Of a stretch of 10,375 nucleotides of DNA, positions 1 to 6,572 are shown in pieces. The translations under genes and the position numbers were made by a program. The DNA is taken from assembly GCA_016210805.1 (NCBI GenBank), contig JACQTL010000132.1, forward strand, positions 1 through 10,375, read 5' to 3'. The DNA comes from Actinomycetota bacterium. Lineage in GTDB: Bacteria; Actinomycetota; UBA4738; G016210805. The notes under the pieces are model-generated. The model was not told the DNA's origin. It did no database searches and saw only the letters and a list, made by a program, of their open reading frames with translations. The first letter of the stretch is position 1. Every line of letters starts with the position of its first letter.

Positions 1-2
1 AC

Positions 3-854
3 TTCAGCCTGGCCGACCGGGGCGTCGTGCCCGGCTCGACCATCACCCAGCTGGTCCTCGTCATCGAGGAGGGCCGGCCGGGGCCGGAGTTCCCGTCGTT
101 CAACGCGACGGAGAAGCTGATCCAGGCCTGCAAGATCACCAACTTCTGGCCGCCCGGCGAGGCGGAGCTGTGGGAGACGATCCCGCCCTTCGAGGAGGGG
201 GCCTGCGCCGAGGGCACGCGTCAGGAGGGCGAGACCCCCGACCAGCCCACCACCTGGACCTTCGACCTGACCGCCCTGGCCGCGGAGTGGGGGACCGACC
301 CGTTCGCCAACAACGGCGTGATGCTGGTGGGCGTCCCGGGGGCGGGCGGCCCCCAGGACAGCTGGCAGATCAACCTGAAGATCCCCGCCCGGGACGACGT
401 GGCCACCCCGAACAACGAGTACGACGACACCCAGGCCCGGACCTACGTGCTGCTCCAGTTCCAGCCCGGCGCGCCGGCGGACGTCGGCTCGACCCCCGTC
501 TCGCCGGTGGGTGGCTCGACGGGTGGTGGGACGACGACCCTGAACGGCGACCCGCTGGGAGGCTCGACCGCCGGAGGAGCCGGCTCGGGCGACGCCGGAG
601 CCGGCACGGGGTTCGACTCGACGGCCGGCGGCGACGCGGGGGGGAACCAGGAGCAGCCCCCGCTGATCCCGCTGGCCGGGCCCAGGTTCCCCTGGTACGT
701 CTGGCTGCTCATCCCCGTGGCCCTGGCCGCGTCCGCGGCCGTCCGGGCCGCCCTCCTGGAGGCCGCGCCGGGAGGCCGGCCCGACGGCGTGATCGCCGCG
801 ATCCGGCGCCGGGGCGCCGAACTCCGGGGCGAGGCCGGGCCGCAGGGAAGCTGA
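3..854 (+). CDS. C-terminal part of a membrane-anchored surface protein with DNRLRE-like domain
   Basis: The reading frame is open from the first whole codon at the window edge, so the N-terminus (and any signal peptide) lies outside. The GTG at 27 is internal rather than a convincing start. The first ~150 visible residues look like a secreted beta-sandwich of the DNRLRE type: alternating hydrophobic strands, a pair of cysteines (IQACKIT and EGACAEG), a W-P-P-G-E segment, and WTFDLTALAAEW followed by NNGVMLVGV. A low-complexity Gly/Ser/Thr linker follows (about 481-650). A single hydrophobic segment (about 693-758, WYVWLLIPVALAAS...) and a short basic tail (IRRRG) then suggest a C-terminal anchor with the domain outside the cell. 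The stop is 16 bases before the substrate-binding protein gene, so it probably belongs to the same operon and may be an accessory surface component. The DNRLRE assignment is by residue pattern only; the membrane anchor is more certain. Confidence 0.75.
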   Translation, partial: FSLADRGVVPGSTITQLVLVIEEGRPGPEFPSFNATEKLIQACKITNFWPPGEAELWETIPPFEEGACAEGTRQEGETPDQPTTWTFDLTALAAEWGTDPFANNGVMLVGVPGAGGPQDSWQINLKIPARDDVATPNNEYDDTQARTYVLLQFQPGAPADVGSTPVSPVGGSTGGGTTTLNGDPLGGSTAGGAGSGDAGAGTGFDSTAGGDAGGNQEQPPLIPLAGPRFPWYVWLLIPVALAASAAVRAALLEAAPGGRPDGVIAAIRRRGAELRGEAGPQGS

Positions 855-870
855 AGGAGGACGAGGAGAC

Positions 871-2280
871 ATGACCCGCCGACCCGCGCCCTGGATCGTC
901 TGGCTCGCCGCTACCGTGCTCGTGGCCGTGGCCTGCGGTCAGTACCCGGGCACCTACCCGGAGGGGTACGGGCAGGGCGGGGCCGTGGCCGGGTACGTGG
1001 ACCCGACCACCGGCGAGTTCGTCCCCGCCGAGGGGGGCGCGGTCGCGGGCGGTGGCCTCCAGGGAGGCGGTCTCTCCGGCGGCACCGGCGGCACGACGGG
1101 AGGGGTCCTGGTGGGCGGTGGGGGCACCGGTGGTGCCGGGACCGGCGACGGCGGGGCCGTGGGCGGCGGAGGCGGCGACACCGGCGGCACCGTCCCCACG
1201 GGCGGAGACGCGACCGGGGTCACCGCGGACACGATCACGATCGGCATCCACGCTCCCCTGACCGGAGCGGCGCCGCTCAAGTCCGAGTCGTTCAGCCAGG
1301 GCAAGGACCTCTACTGGAACAACGCCGGCGAGGGCGGCGGCGTCGTGAAGATCTTCGGCCGGAGCGTCAAGGTGGTCTTCAAGGACGACCGGTACAACCC
1401 CTCCTACGCCCGCCTGGTCTGCCAGCAGATGATCGAGCAGGACAAGGTGTTCCTCCTGATCGGCGGGGGGGGCACGGACCAGATCCAGGCCTGCGCCCAG
1501 CTCGCGGCGAGCCGGGGCGTCCCGTACCTCTCGTCGGGGGTCACGCAGGTCGGTCTCACCAGCCTCCAGAACTACTTCGCGATCTCGATGTCGTACGCGC
1601 AGCAGGCTCCCATGCTCGCCTCCTACATCAAGAAGAACTTCACCTCCGACGCAGGCCGGGTGGCCATGGTGGCCACGAACACGGCCAACTTCGACGACGC
1701 CGTGCAGGCCTTCACCCAGGCCTTCCCGGGAGTGACGGTGTTCCGTCCGGACAAGAACGAGCGGGGCTCGTCGATGGCCACGAACCTGTGCATCGGGACC
1801 CAGAAGCGTTTCGACGTCGTCTTCCCGCTCACCGCGCCCGTGTACTACCTGGAGATGGCCCACGCGGCGTCGTGCCACCCCCAGTACGCGGGGGTGGGCA
1901 TCACGATGGGGCTCGACGCCGTGGCCACCGGCGGGTGCCCCGACACGGCCGGGGCCGTCTTCTTCTCCCCGGGGCCGGCCTTCGCCGACAGCGACAAGTT
2001 CGACAAGCGGTTCCGGGCCGCCGGGGGGTCGGACGACATCCAGTTCCTGCTGTGGGGCCTGTCCAACCAGCTCCATCAGCTCTTCGCGAACGCTGGGGCC
2101 AACCTCACCAGGGAGCAGTTCATCGGGGCCACCGAGCAGGCCGTGGTGGACGGGCCGGGGATCCCGCGTCTCGAGTACTCGCCCTCCAACCACTTCGGGG
2201 CCAAGCAGCTCAACATCCTCCAGAACCTTTGCAACCCGGCCCGCTACGTGACCCTCGCCGCCGACGTGAGCAGCATCTGA
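871..2280 (+). CDS. HAAT-family ABC transporter substrate-binding lipoprotein (LivJ/LivK-like)
   Basis: This is the extracytoplasmic solute receptor of the importer encoded downstream. A Shine-Dalgarno AAGGAGG at 854-860 sits 10 bases before the ATG. The N-terminus is a lipoprotein signal: two arginines, a hydrophobic stretch, then VAVAC with the lipidated cysteine at residue 22. The -3 residue is Ala, which is less usual than Leu or Val. Residues ~30-112 are extremely Gly-rich and form a tether. The type I periplasmic-binding fold starts near residue 118 with TADTITIGIHAPLTG, the classic first strand of Leu/Ile/Val-binding proteins. It continues with the CQQMIEQDKVFLLIGG segment and VPYLSSGVTQ. 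The 469-residue length exceeds the usual ~400 because of the tether. The family also binds urea, amides, aromatic acids and other ligands, so the substrate is open. Its place directly before livH/M/G/F supports the role. Confidence 0.93.
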   Translation: MTRRPAPWIVWLAATVLVAVACGQYPGTYPEGYGQGGAVAGYVDPTTGEFVPAEGGAVAGGGLQGGGLSGGTGGTTGGVLVGGGGTGGAGTGDGGAVGGGGGDTGGTVPTGGDATGVTADTITIGIHAPLTGAAPLKSESFSQGKDLYWNNAGEGGGVVKIFGRSVKVVFKDDRYNPSYARLVCQQMIEQDKVFLLIGGGGTDQIQACAQLAASRGVPYLSSGVTQVGLTSLQNYFAISMSYAQQAPMLASYIKKNFTSDAGRVAMVATNTANFDDAVQAFTQAFPGVTVFRPDKNERGSSMATNLCIGTQKRFDVVFPLTAPVYYLEMAHAASCHPQYAGVGITMGLDAVATGGCPDTAGAVFFSPGPAFADSDKFDKRFRAAGGSDDIQFLLWGLSNQLHQLFANAGANLTREQFIGATEQAVVDGPGIPRLEYSPSNHFGAKQLNILQNLCNPARYVTLAADVSSI

Positions 2281-2296
2281 CAGGGAGGACCCCAAG

Positions 2297-3163
2297 ATGC
2301 GCTTCCTGATCGCCGGCCTGTTCGAGGGAGCGGTGTTCGGGCTCCTGGCCGTCGGCCTCGTCCTGGTCTACAAGGGAGCCAGGGTCTTCAACTTCGCCCA
2401 GGGCGAGTTCGGGACCGTGGCCGCGTTCACGGTGTGGGCCCTCCTGGGGGCGGGGTGGCCCTACCCGGCCGCGATCGTCGTGGGCCTGCTGGCCGCGGTG
2501 GTGACCGGGCTGATCATGGAGCGGCTGGTGGTCCGGCCCCTCCTGGACGCCTCCCGGATCACGCTGCTCGTGGCCACGGTGGGGTTCGCGCTGTTCATCA
2601 TCGCGATCACCGTGCTGGCCGCCCAGCCCGAGCCCCGGTCCCTCCAGCCCCTGATCGGCGGGGAGGACCGCGACATCCTCGGCGCCGCGGTGAGCCCGCA
2701 GCGGATGGTGATCGCGCTCGTGCTGATCGGCCTGGCCGTGGCCCTGGCCTGGTTCTTCAACCGGACCAACCGGGGACTCGCCGTGCTGGCCACGTCGCAG
2801 GACGCCCTGGCCACCAGGGCGGTGGGGATCAGCGTGCCGGGGATGTCCCGGTTCATCTGGGGGTTCGCGGCGCTCCTGGGGGGCATCGCCGGGGTCCTCC
2901 AGGCGCCGATCGACATCTTCTACCCGGGGTTCATGACCCGGACGTCCCTCGTGCCCGCCTTCACCGCCGCGGTCCTGGGCGGGTTCACCAGCCTGCCCGG
3001 CGCGTTCCTAGGCGGCGAGCTGGTCGGCGTCGTCCACAGCCTCGGCCTGCACGTCCTCAAGGACAACTGGAACGTCCCGGGGGCCGGCGAGCTGACCCTC
3101 TTCGTTCTCCTGCTGGCGGTGCTGCTGGCCCGCCCGCAGGGGCTGCTCGGGAAGGAGGCCTAG
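2297..3163 (+). CDS. livH: Branched-chain amino acid-type ABC transporter permease, LivH family
   Basis: One of the two membrane subunits of the importer. The ATG is preceded by GGGAGG at 2283-2288 with 8 bases of spacing, and the gene starts 16 bases after the receptor gene. The 288-residue length is normal for LivH. The N-terminal segment GLLAVGLVLVYKGARVFNFAQGEFG (residues 16-39; the key part is NFAQGE at 32-37) is the hallmark of the family. The rest alternates hydrophobic helices with short loops, including the conserved FNRTNRGLAVLATSQD and AVGISVPGMSRFIWG region, where an EAA-like loop contacts the ATPases. It ends with a last helix and ARPQGLLGKEA, typical of the family. Family membership is clear; the symbol reflects the family, not a proven leucine substrate. 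Confidence 0.93.
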   Translation: MRFLIAGLFEGAVFGLLAVGLVLVYKGARVFNFAQGEFGTVAAFTVWALLGAGWPYPAAIVVGLLAAVVTGLIMERLVVRPLLDASRITLLVATVGFALFIIAITVLAAQPEPRSLQPLIGGEDRDILGAAVSPQRMVIALVLIGLAVALAWFFNRTNRGLAVLATSQDALATRAVGISVPGMSRFIWGFAALLGGIAGVLQAPIDIFYPGFMTRTSLVPAFTAAVLGGFTSLPGAFLGGELVGVVHSLGLHVLKDNWNVPGAGELTLFVLLLAVLLARPQGLLGKEA

Positions 3164-3167
3164 GGCG

Positions 3168-4403
3168 ATGGCTGACGTCGCGGCCCGCGTCTCGCTGGCT
3201 CCGGCCGGCACCGGCCACCGGCTGACCACGTCGGGGATCGTGGCCCGCACCGTCGTGGCCTCGCTCATCGCCGGGGCGGTCCTCGGCCTGCCCCTTCTCA
3301 CCGCCGACTTCTGGGACCAGGCCATCGGCCTGGCCGCGATCTACGCGATCATCGGCCTGTCGGTGAACATCATCACCGGCCACGCCGGCCAGATCTCCCT
3401 GGGGCACCAGGCCTTCGTGGGGATCGGCGCCTTCGTTTCGGCGTTCCTGATCGGGACCATCCCCCAGATCGGGTTCACCGGCGTCCTGATGGTGGCCGGC
3501 GCCGCGGGGGGGGCTATGGCCCTCGTCCTCGGGCTGGTGGCCCTCCGGATCCGGGGCCTCTACCTCGCCCTGCTCACCCTGGCGTTCGGGCTCATGGCCG
3601 AGACGACGCTGTTCAACTGGCGGGCGTTCACGGGAGGCGGGGCCGGCGCGCCCGCCCCCCGGCCCCTCGCCCTCCAGACGGACCAGGCCTTCGCGTACTT
3701 CTGCCTGGCCACGGTGGCCGCGGTCCTGTTCCTGGACTGGCGGCTGGTGAAGACGCGGGCCGGGCGAGCCATCGTCTCGGTCCGGAACGACGAGCGGGTC
3801 GCCGCCACGCTGGGGATCAACGTCACCGGCTACAAGCTGCTCGCCTTCGTCCTGGGCGGGCTGGTCGCCGGGGTGGCCGGCTCCCTGTTCGCCCACTGGA
3901 ACCAGTTCGTCCAGGCCGCCGACTTCGGGCTGGAGCAGGCCCTGGTGTGGATCCTGATGGCCGTGGTCGGCGGGCTGGGTTCGCGGGCCGGCGTGGTGAT
4001 CGGCTCGGCGTTCTTCGCCCTGTTCCCGGTGCTCCTTGACACCTTCGTGGCCTCGGACGTGGGGACGATCCGGATCCCCTTCACCGACGTCGAGTTCCTG
4101 GCCGCCACGCTCGTGCCCCTGCTGGGAGCCCTCCTCCTGCTCCTCACGATCACCCTCTACCCCGGAGGGATCGGCCAGCAGCTCCTCCCGATCCGCCGGT
4201 GGCTGGCCGGGGGGCCGTTCGTGGAGCACGGCCACCGCGGGACCCACGTGGTGGAGCCCGGAGGGCCGGCGGGGAGCCCCGCCCTCGCCGAGCCGACCGT
4301 GGAGATCCCCGCCGTGGGCGCCGCCCTGGAGGTTGAGGGGCCCGTGGAGGGCTCCTCGGAGCCGACCACCGAGATCGCGGTGGTGGGAGGCGTGGACGCA
4401 TGA
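3168..4403 (+). CDS. livM: Branched-chain amino acid-type ABC transporter permease, LivM family, with hydrophilic C-terminal tail
   Basis: The second membrane subunit of the importer. GAAGGAGG at 3151-3158 lies 9 bases before the ATG, and the gene begins 4 bases after the livH stop. Diagnostic LivM features are YAIIGLSVNIITGHAGQISLG followed by HQAFVGIGAF (residues ~58-86), the conserved LRIRGLYLALLTLAFG, and VSVRNDERVAATLGINV, the loop that docks on the ATPase. Several hydrophobic helices run to about residue 335 (LLLLLTITLYPGG). After IRRWLAGG comes a hydrophilic tail of about 60 residues that the core family lacks. It contains two similar units, EPTVEIPAVG and EPTTEIAVVG. The tail should lie in the cytoplasm if the usual topology holds. 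The stop codon overlaps the next start as ATGA, indicating translational coupling to livG. Confidence 0.93.
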   Translation: MADVAARVSLAPAGTGHRLTTSGIVARTVVASLIAGAVLGLPLLTADFWDQAIGLAAIYAIIGLSVNIITGHAGQISLGHQAFVGIGAFVSAFLIGTIPQIGFTGVLMVAGAAGGAMALVLGLVALRIRGLYLALLTLAFGLMAETTLFNWRAFTGGGAGAPAPRPLALQTDQAFAYFCLATVAAVLFLDWRLVKTRAGRAIVSVRNDERVAATLGINVTGYKLLAFVLGGLVAGVAGSLFAHWNQFVQAADFGLEQALVWILMAVVGGLGSRAGVVIGSAFFALFPVLLDTFVASDVGTIRIPFTDVEFLAATLVPLLGALLLLLTITLYPGGIGQQLLPIRRWLAGGPFVEHGHRGTHVVEPGGPAGSPALAEPTVEIPAVGAALEVEGPVEGSSEPTTEIAVVGGVDA

Positions 4404-5266
4404 GCGCCATGCTCGAGGTCCGCGACATGTCGATCCGGTTCGGGGGCCTCCAGGCCCTCGAGGGCGTGGACCTCGACGTGGGCGAGTGGGAGATCGTGGG
4501 TCTCATCGGCCCGAACGGGGCCGGGAAGACGACCCTCTTCAACTGCATGACCGGGATCTACGGGCCCGACACGGGGACCGTGGCCTACCGGGGCCAGGAC
4601 CTGACCGAGCTCCCCACCCACCGCCGGGTGGCCATGGGCATGGGACGGACCTGGCAGAACCTCGGTGTGGTGAGGTCGCTCACCGTCCTGGAGAACGTCC
4701 TGACCGCCCAGCACGCCCACGCGGGCTACCACCCGATCTCCGGGATCCTGGGGCTCCCGGCCACCTTCGTCCACGAGACCCAGGCCCGGCGCGACGCCCG
4801 CGAGATCCTCGACTTCTTGGGGCTGCTCTCGATCGCCAACGAGCGGGTCGGCGACCTCCCCTACGGCACCCAGAAGCTCTGCGACCTGGCCATGGCCCTG
4901 GCCACCGACCCGGAGATCCTGCTCCTCGACGAGCCCTCCTCCGGGATGGGGCCGGAGGAGGCCCACCACCTCGGGGAGACCCTCCGGTTCTTCCGCGACG
5001 CCCTCAACCTCACGATCCTGATGATCGAGCACCACGTCCCCCTCGTGGTGGGGGTCTGCGACTACGTCTACGTGCTGAACTTCGGGCGGATCCTGGCCCG
5101 GGGCCTCCCCGAGGACGTCCAGCGCCACCCCGAGGTCATCGCGGCCTACCTGGGCGAGGAGGCCGGCGAGGAGGCCGGGCTCGATCCCGGCACGCAGGAC
5201 ACGATCACGTTGCCCGTGATCCAGGAGGACGAGGAGGTGGGGAGTGGCGCTCCTCGAGGTCCGTGA
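4400..5266 (+). CDS. livG: Branched-chain amino acid-type ABC transporter ATP-binding protein, LivG family
   Basis: A cytoplasmic ATPase that powers the importer with LivF. The ATG overlaps the livM stop (ATGA at 4400-4403). Walker A is GPNGAGKTT (residues 37-45). The Q-loop is RTWQNL (Q86), the signature segment is PYGTQK (154-159), and Walker B is ILLLDEP with catalytic E178. The D-loop region is SSGMGPEE, and the switch histidine is H211 in MIEHH. LivG proteins normally carry a PYGxQ-type signature instead of LSGGQ, so this is family-typical rather than a defect. At 288 residues it is about 30 longer than usual. The excess is an acidic C-terminal tail (GEEAGEEAG... EDEEVGSG) after the normal end at AYLGEEA, and the start of the next gene lies inside it. 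The substrate depends on the receptor, not on this subunit. Confidence 0.95.
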   Translation: MSAMLEVRDMSIRFGGLQALEGVDLDVGEWEIVGLIGPNGAGKTTLFNCMTGIYGPDTGTVAYRGQDLTELPTHRRVAMGMGRTWQNLGVVRSLTVLENVLTAQHAHAGYHPISGILGLPATFVHETQARRDAREILDFLGLLSIANERVGDLPYGTQKLCDLAMALATDPEILLLDEPSSGMGPEEAHHLGETLRFFRDALNLTILMIEHHVPLVVGVCDYVYVLNFGRILARGLPEDVQRHPEVIAAYLGEEAGEEAGLDPGTQDTITLPVIQEDEEVGSGAPRGP

Positions 5267-5963
5267 CCTCCGGACCGGGTACGGGCACGTGCCGGTCCTC
5301 CACGGGGTCTCGTTCTCGGTCGACGAGGGCGAGACGGCCGTGATGCTCGGGCTGAACGGCGCCGGCAAGACCACGTGCATGCTGGCCGTGGCCGGCCTGC
5401 TCAGGAGGTGGGGCGGCGAGGTCCTGTTCGATGGGCGCCCGGTCGGTAAGCACCAGGACTCCAGGGCCATGACCAGGCTCGGCGTGGTGCTGGTCCCGGA
5501 GGGCCGCCACGTCTTCCCCGGGCTCTCCGTGCAGAACAACCTCCGGCTGGGGGCCTGGCCCGTCCGCAGGCATCCCCGGAAGGTGAAGGCGAACACGGAC
5601 CGCGTGTTCGACGTGTTCCCGCTCCTGGCCGAGCGGCGCCACCAGCTCGCCGGCACGCTCTCGGGGGGCGAGCAGCAGATGCTCGCCCTTGGCCGCGGGC
5701 TGATGGGCTCGCCCCGGCTCCTCCTGATCGACGAGGCCTCGCTGGGCCTGTCCCCCGTGCTGGCCCAGCAGGTGTTCCAGGCGGCCCGGCGGATCAACTC
5801 CGAGGGGGTCACCGTGCTGATGGTCGAGCAGAACGCCGGGGCCCTGAGCCTGGCCGACCGGGCCCTGCTGATGCAGAAGGGCCGGATCGCGATGGAGGGC
5901 TCGGGCGCCGACCTGATGAGCGAGTCGGCCCTCCGCCAGGCCTACCTGGGCGCCCCGGCCTGA
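5244..5963 (+). CDS. livF: Branched-chain amino acid-type ABC transporter ATP-binding protein, LivF family
   Basis: Second cytoplasmic ATPase, forming the nucleotide-binding pair with LivG. The start is GTG at 5244, with GAGGAGG at 5231-5237 six bases upstream. This puts the protein start at MALLEVRDL, the usual LivF beginning, and creates a 23-base overlap with livG. Walker A is GLNGAGKTT (36-44). VPEGRHVFPGLSVQNNL (84-100) is a LivF hallmark. The signature is LSGGEQQ (139-145), and Walker B is LLLIDEAS with E164, where DEAS replaces the common DEPS. The switch position reads VEQNA, with Gln in place of His as is standard in LivF. The 239-residue length is normal. It is the last gene of the importer operon; no terminator hairpin is visible and its end overlaps a convergent gene. 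Confidence 0.95.
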   Translation: MALLEVRDLRTGYGHVPVLHGVSFSVDEGETAVMLGLNGAGKTTCMLAVAGLLRRWGGEVLFDGRPVGKHQDSRAMTRLGVVLVPEGRHVFPGLSVQNNLRLGAWPVRRHPRKVKANTDRVFDVFPLLAERRHQLAGTLSGGEQQMLALGRGLMGSPRLLLIDEASLGLSPVLAQQVFQAARRINSEGVTVLMVEQNAGALSLADRALLMQKGRIAMEGSGADLMSESALRQAYLGAPA

Positions 5964-6475
5964 TCCTCCGCGGCCTCCTCGGCCCCTTCCTCGATGAGCT
6001 CGTCGGCGTCGTCGGTCGCCCCGGGGGGCCCGCAGACCCGACAGGGCTCGAGGGAGCGGGCCATGGCCCCCTCCACGGTGAGGATCTCGAGCTCCGGCTT
6101 GCCCGACACCAGCTTGCAGTCGAGCCGGTGGTACGTGGAGCGCCCGGCCACGACCCGGCCGTCGCCGTTCCCGTGGCCCGGCTCCGGGCCCGTCACGCGG
6201 ACGGGCCGCAGGGACCCGGAGAGCTGCTGCACGTAGTCGCCGAGACGGACCCGCTCCGCCCGGATCTGGGAGATCACCAGGAGGCCCACGCCGAACACGA
6301 TGAGCCCGAGCCCGGACGCGCCGGCGGAGAGCAGGTAGGGCAGCTGGCAGTCGGGACACGTGACCTTGGCCATCCCGTTCCAGCCGATCGCGATCACCGT
6401 GAAGCCCGCCAGGCAGAAGAGCAGCCCGAGACCGCGGGCGAACTGGATCTGTCGCTCTCCACGGGTGCGGCGCAT
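5942..6475 (-). CDS. Two-TM protein with C-terminal Y-H-x3-C / C-x-x-C zinc-site-like domain
   Basis: The ATG at 6475 has GGGGAGG (plus-strand 6484-6490) 8 bases upstream, a strong start. The basic N-terminus MRRTRGER leads into TM1 (about residues 14-32). A short loop with a C-P-D-C pair (C40, C43) follows, then TM2 (about 48-71), positive residues (IRAER), a linker and a compact C-terminal domain. That domain reads STYHRLDCKLVSGKPELE ... LEPCRVCGP, giving Y115, H116, C120, C145 and C148. This spacing resembles a small metal-binding unit such as the Ada-type zinc module; that comparison is my inference. By the positive-inside rule both ends face the cytoplasm and the CPDC loop faces out. The last ~25 residues are acidic. 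Its 3' end overlaps livF by 22 bases in the opposite direction. No function is assigned; a redox or metal-sensing role is only a possibility. Confidence 0.8.
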   Translation of the reverse strand: MRRTRGERQIQFARGLGLLFCLAGFTVIAIGWNGMAKVTCPDCQLPYLLSAGASGLGLIVFGVGLLVISQIRAERVRLGDYVQQLSGSLRPVRVTGPEPGHGNGDGRVVAGRSTYHRLDCKLVSGKPELEILTVEGAMARSLEPCRVCGPPGATDDADELIEEGAEEAAEDQAGAPR

Positions 6476-6515
6476 CGTCCCGACCTCCCCGTCCTCAAGC
6501 AGTGCTAGCCGGAGG

Positions 6516-6521
6516 AACCTA
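6516..6521 (-). promoter_or_regulatory. Possible -10 box (TAGGTT) for the two-TM protein gene
   Basis: On the minus strand TAGGTT fits the actinobacterial TANNNT -10 pattern and lies about 40 bases upstream of the ATG at 6475, upstream of its Shine-Dalgarno. No good -35 hexamer is visible 16-18 bases further upstream. In such GC-rich DNA a TANNNT match is moderately informative only. Confidence 0.3.
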
Positions 6522-6558
6522 CCCGCCCAGCGCCCCGCTCATGCCTGCGAGGCGCGGG

Positions 6559-6564
6559 TATGCT
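6559..6564 (+). promoter_or_regulatory. Possible -10 box (TATGCT) for leaderless transcription of the MshC-like gene
   Basis: TATGCT matches TANNNT and ends 8 bases before the ATG at 6573, the spacing expected when transcription starts on the A of the start codon. No Shine-Dalgarno precedes either ATG (6567 or 6573), which fits a leaderless message. No convincing -35 element is seen. This placement is the reason for preferring 6573 as the start. Confidence 0.4.
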
Positions 6565-6572
6565 CGATGAGG

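Noticed and set aside
1050..1215. Gly-codon repeats as a tandem-repeat or CRISPR-like element
   Set aside because: Units are irregular and explained by the Gly-rich protein linker. There are no spaced identical repeats.
709..2295. A 528-codon open frame on the minus strand opposite the substrate-binding protein gene
   Set aside because: High-GC shadow: composition is Gly/Arg/Val/His-rich without motifs, and the plus strand carries a clear binding protein. The same reasoning removes the long minus frames at 3057-4247, 4157-5812 and 5205-6359.
4859..4876. Loss of the LSGGQ signature in LivG
   Set aside because: The PYGxQ form is the norm in LivG-type ATPases, and Walker A, Walker B and the switch His are present.
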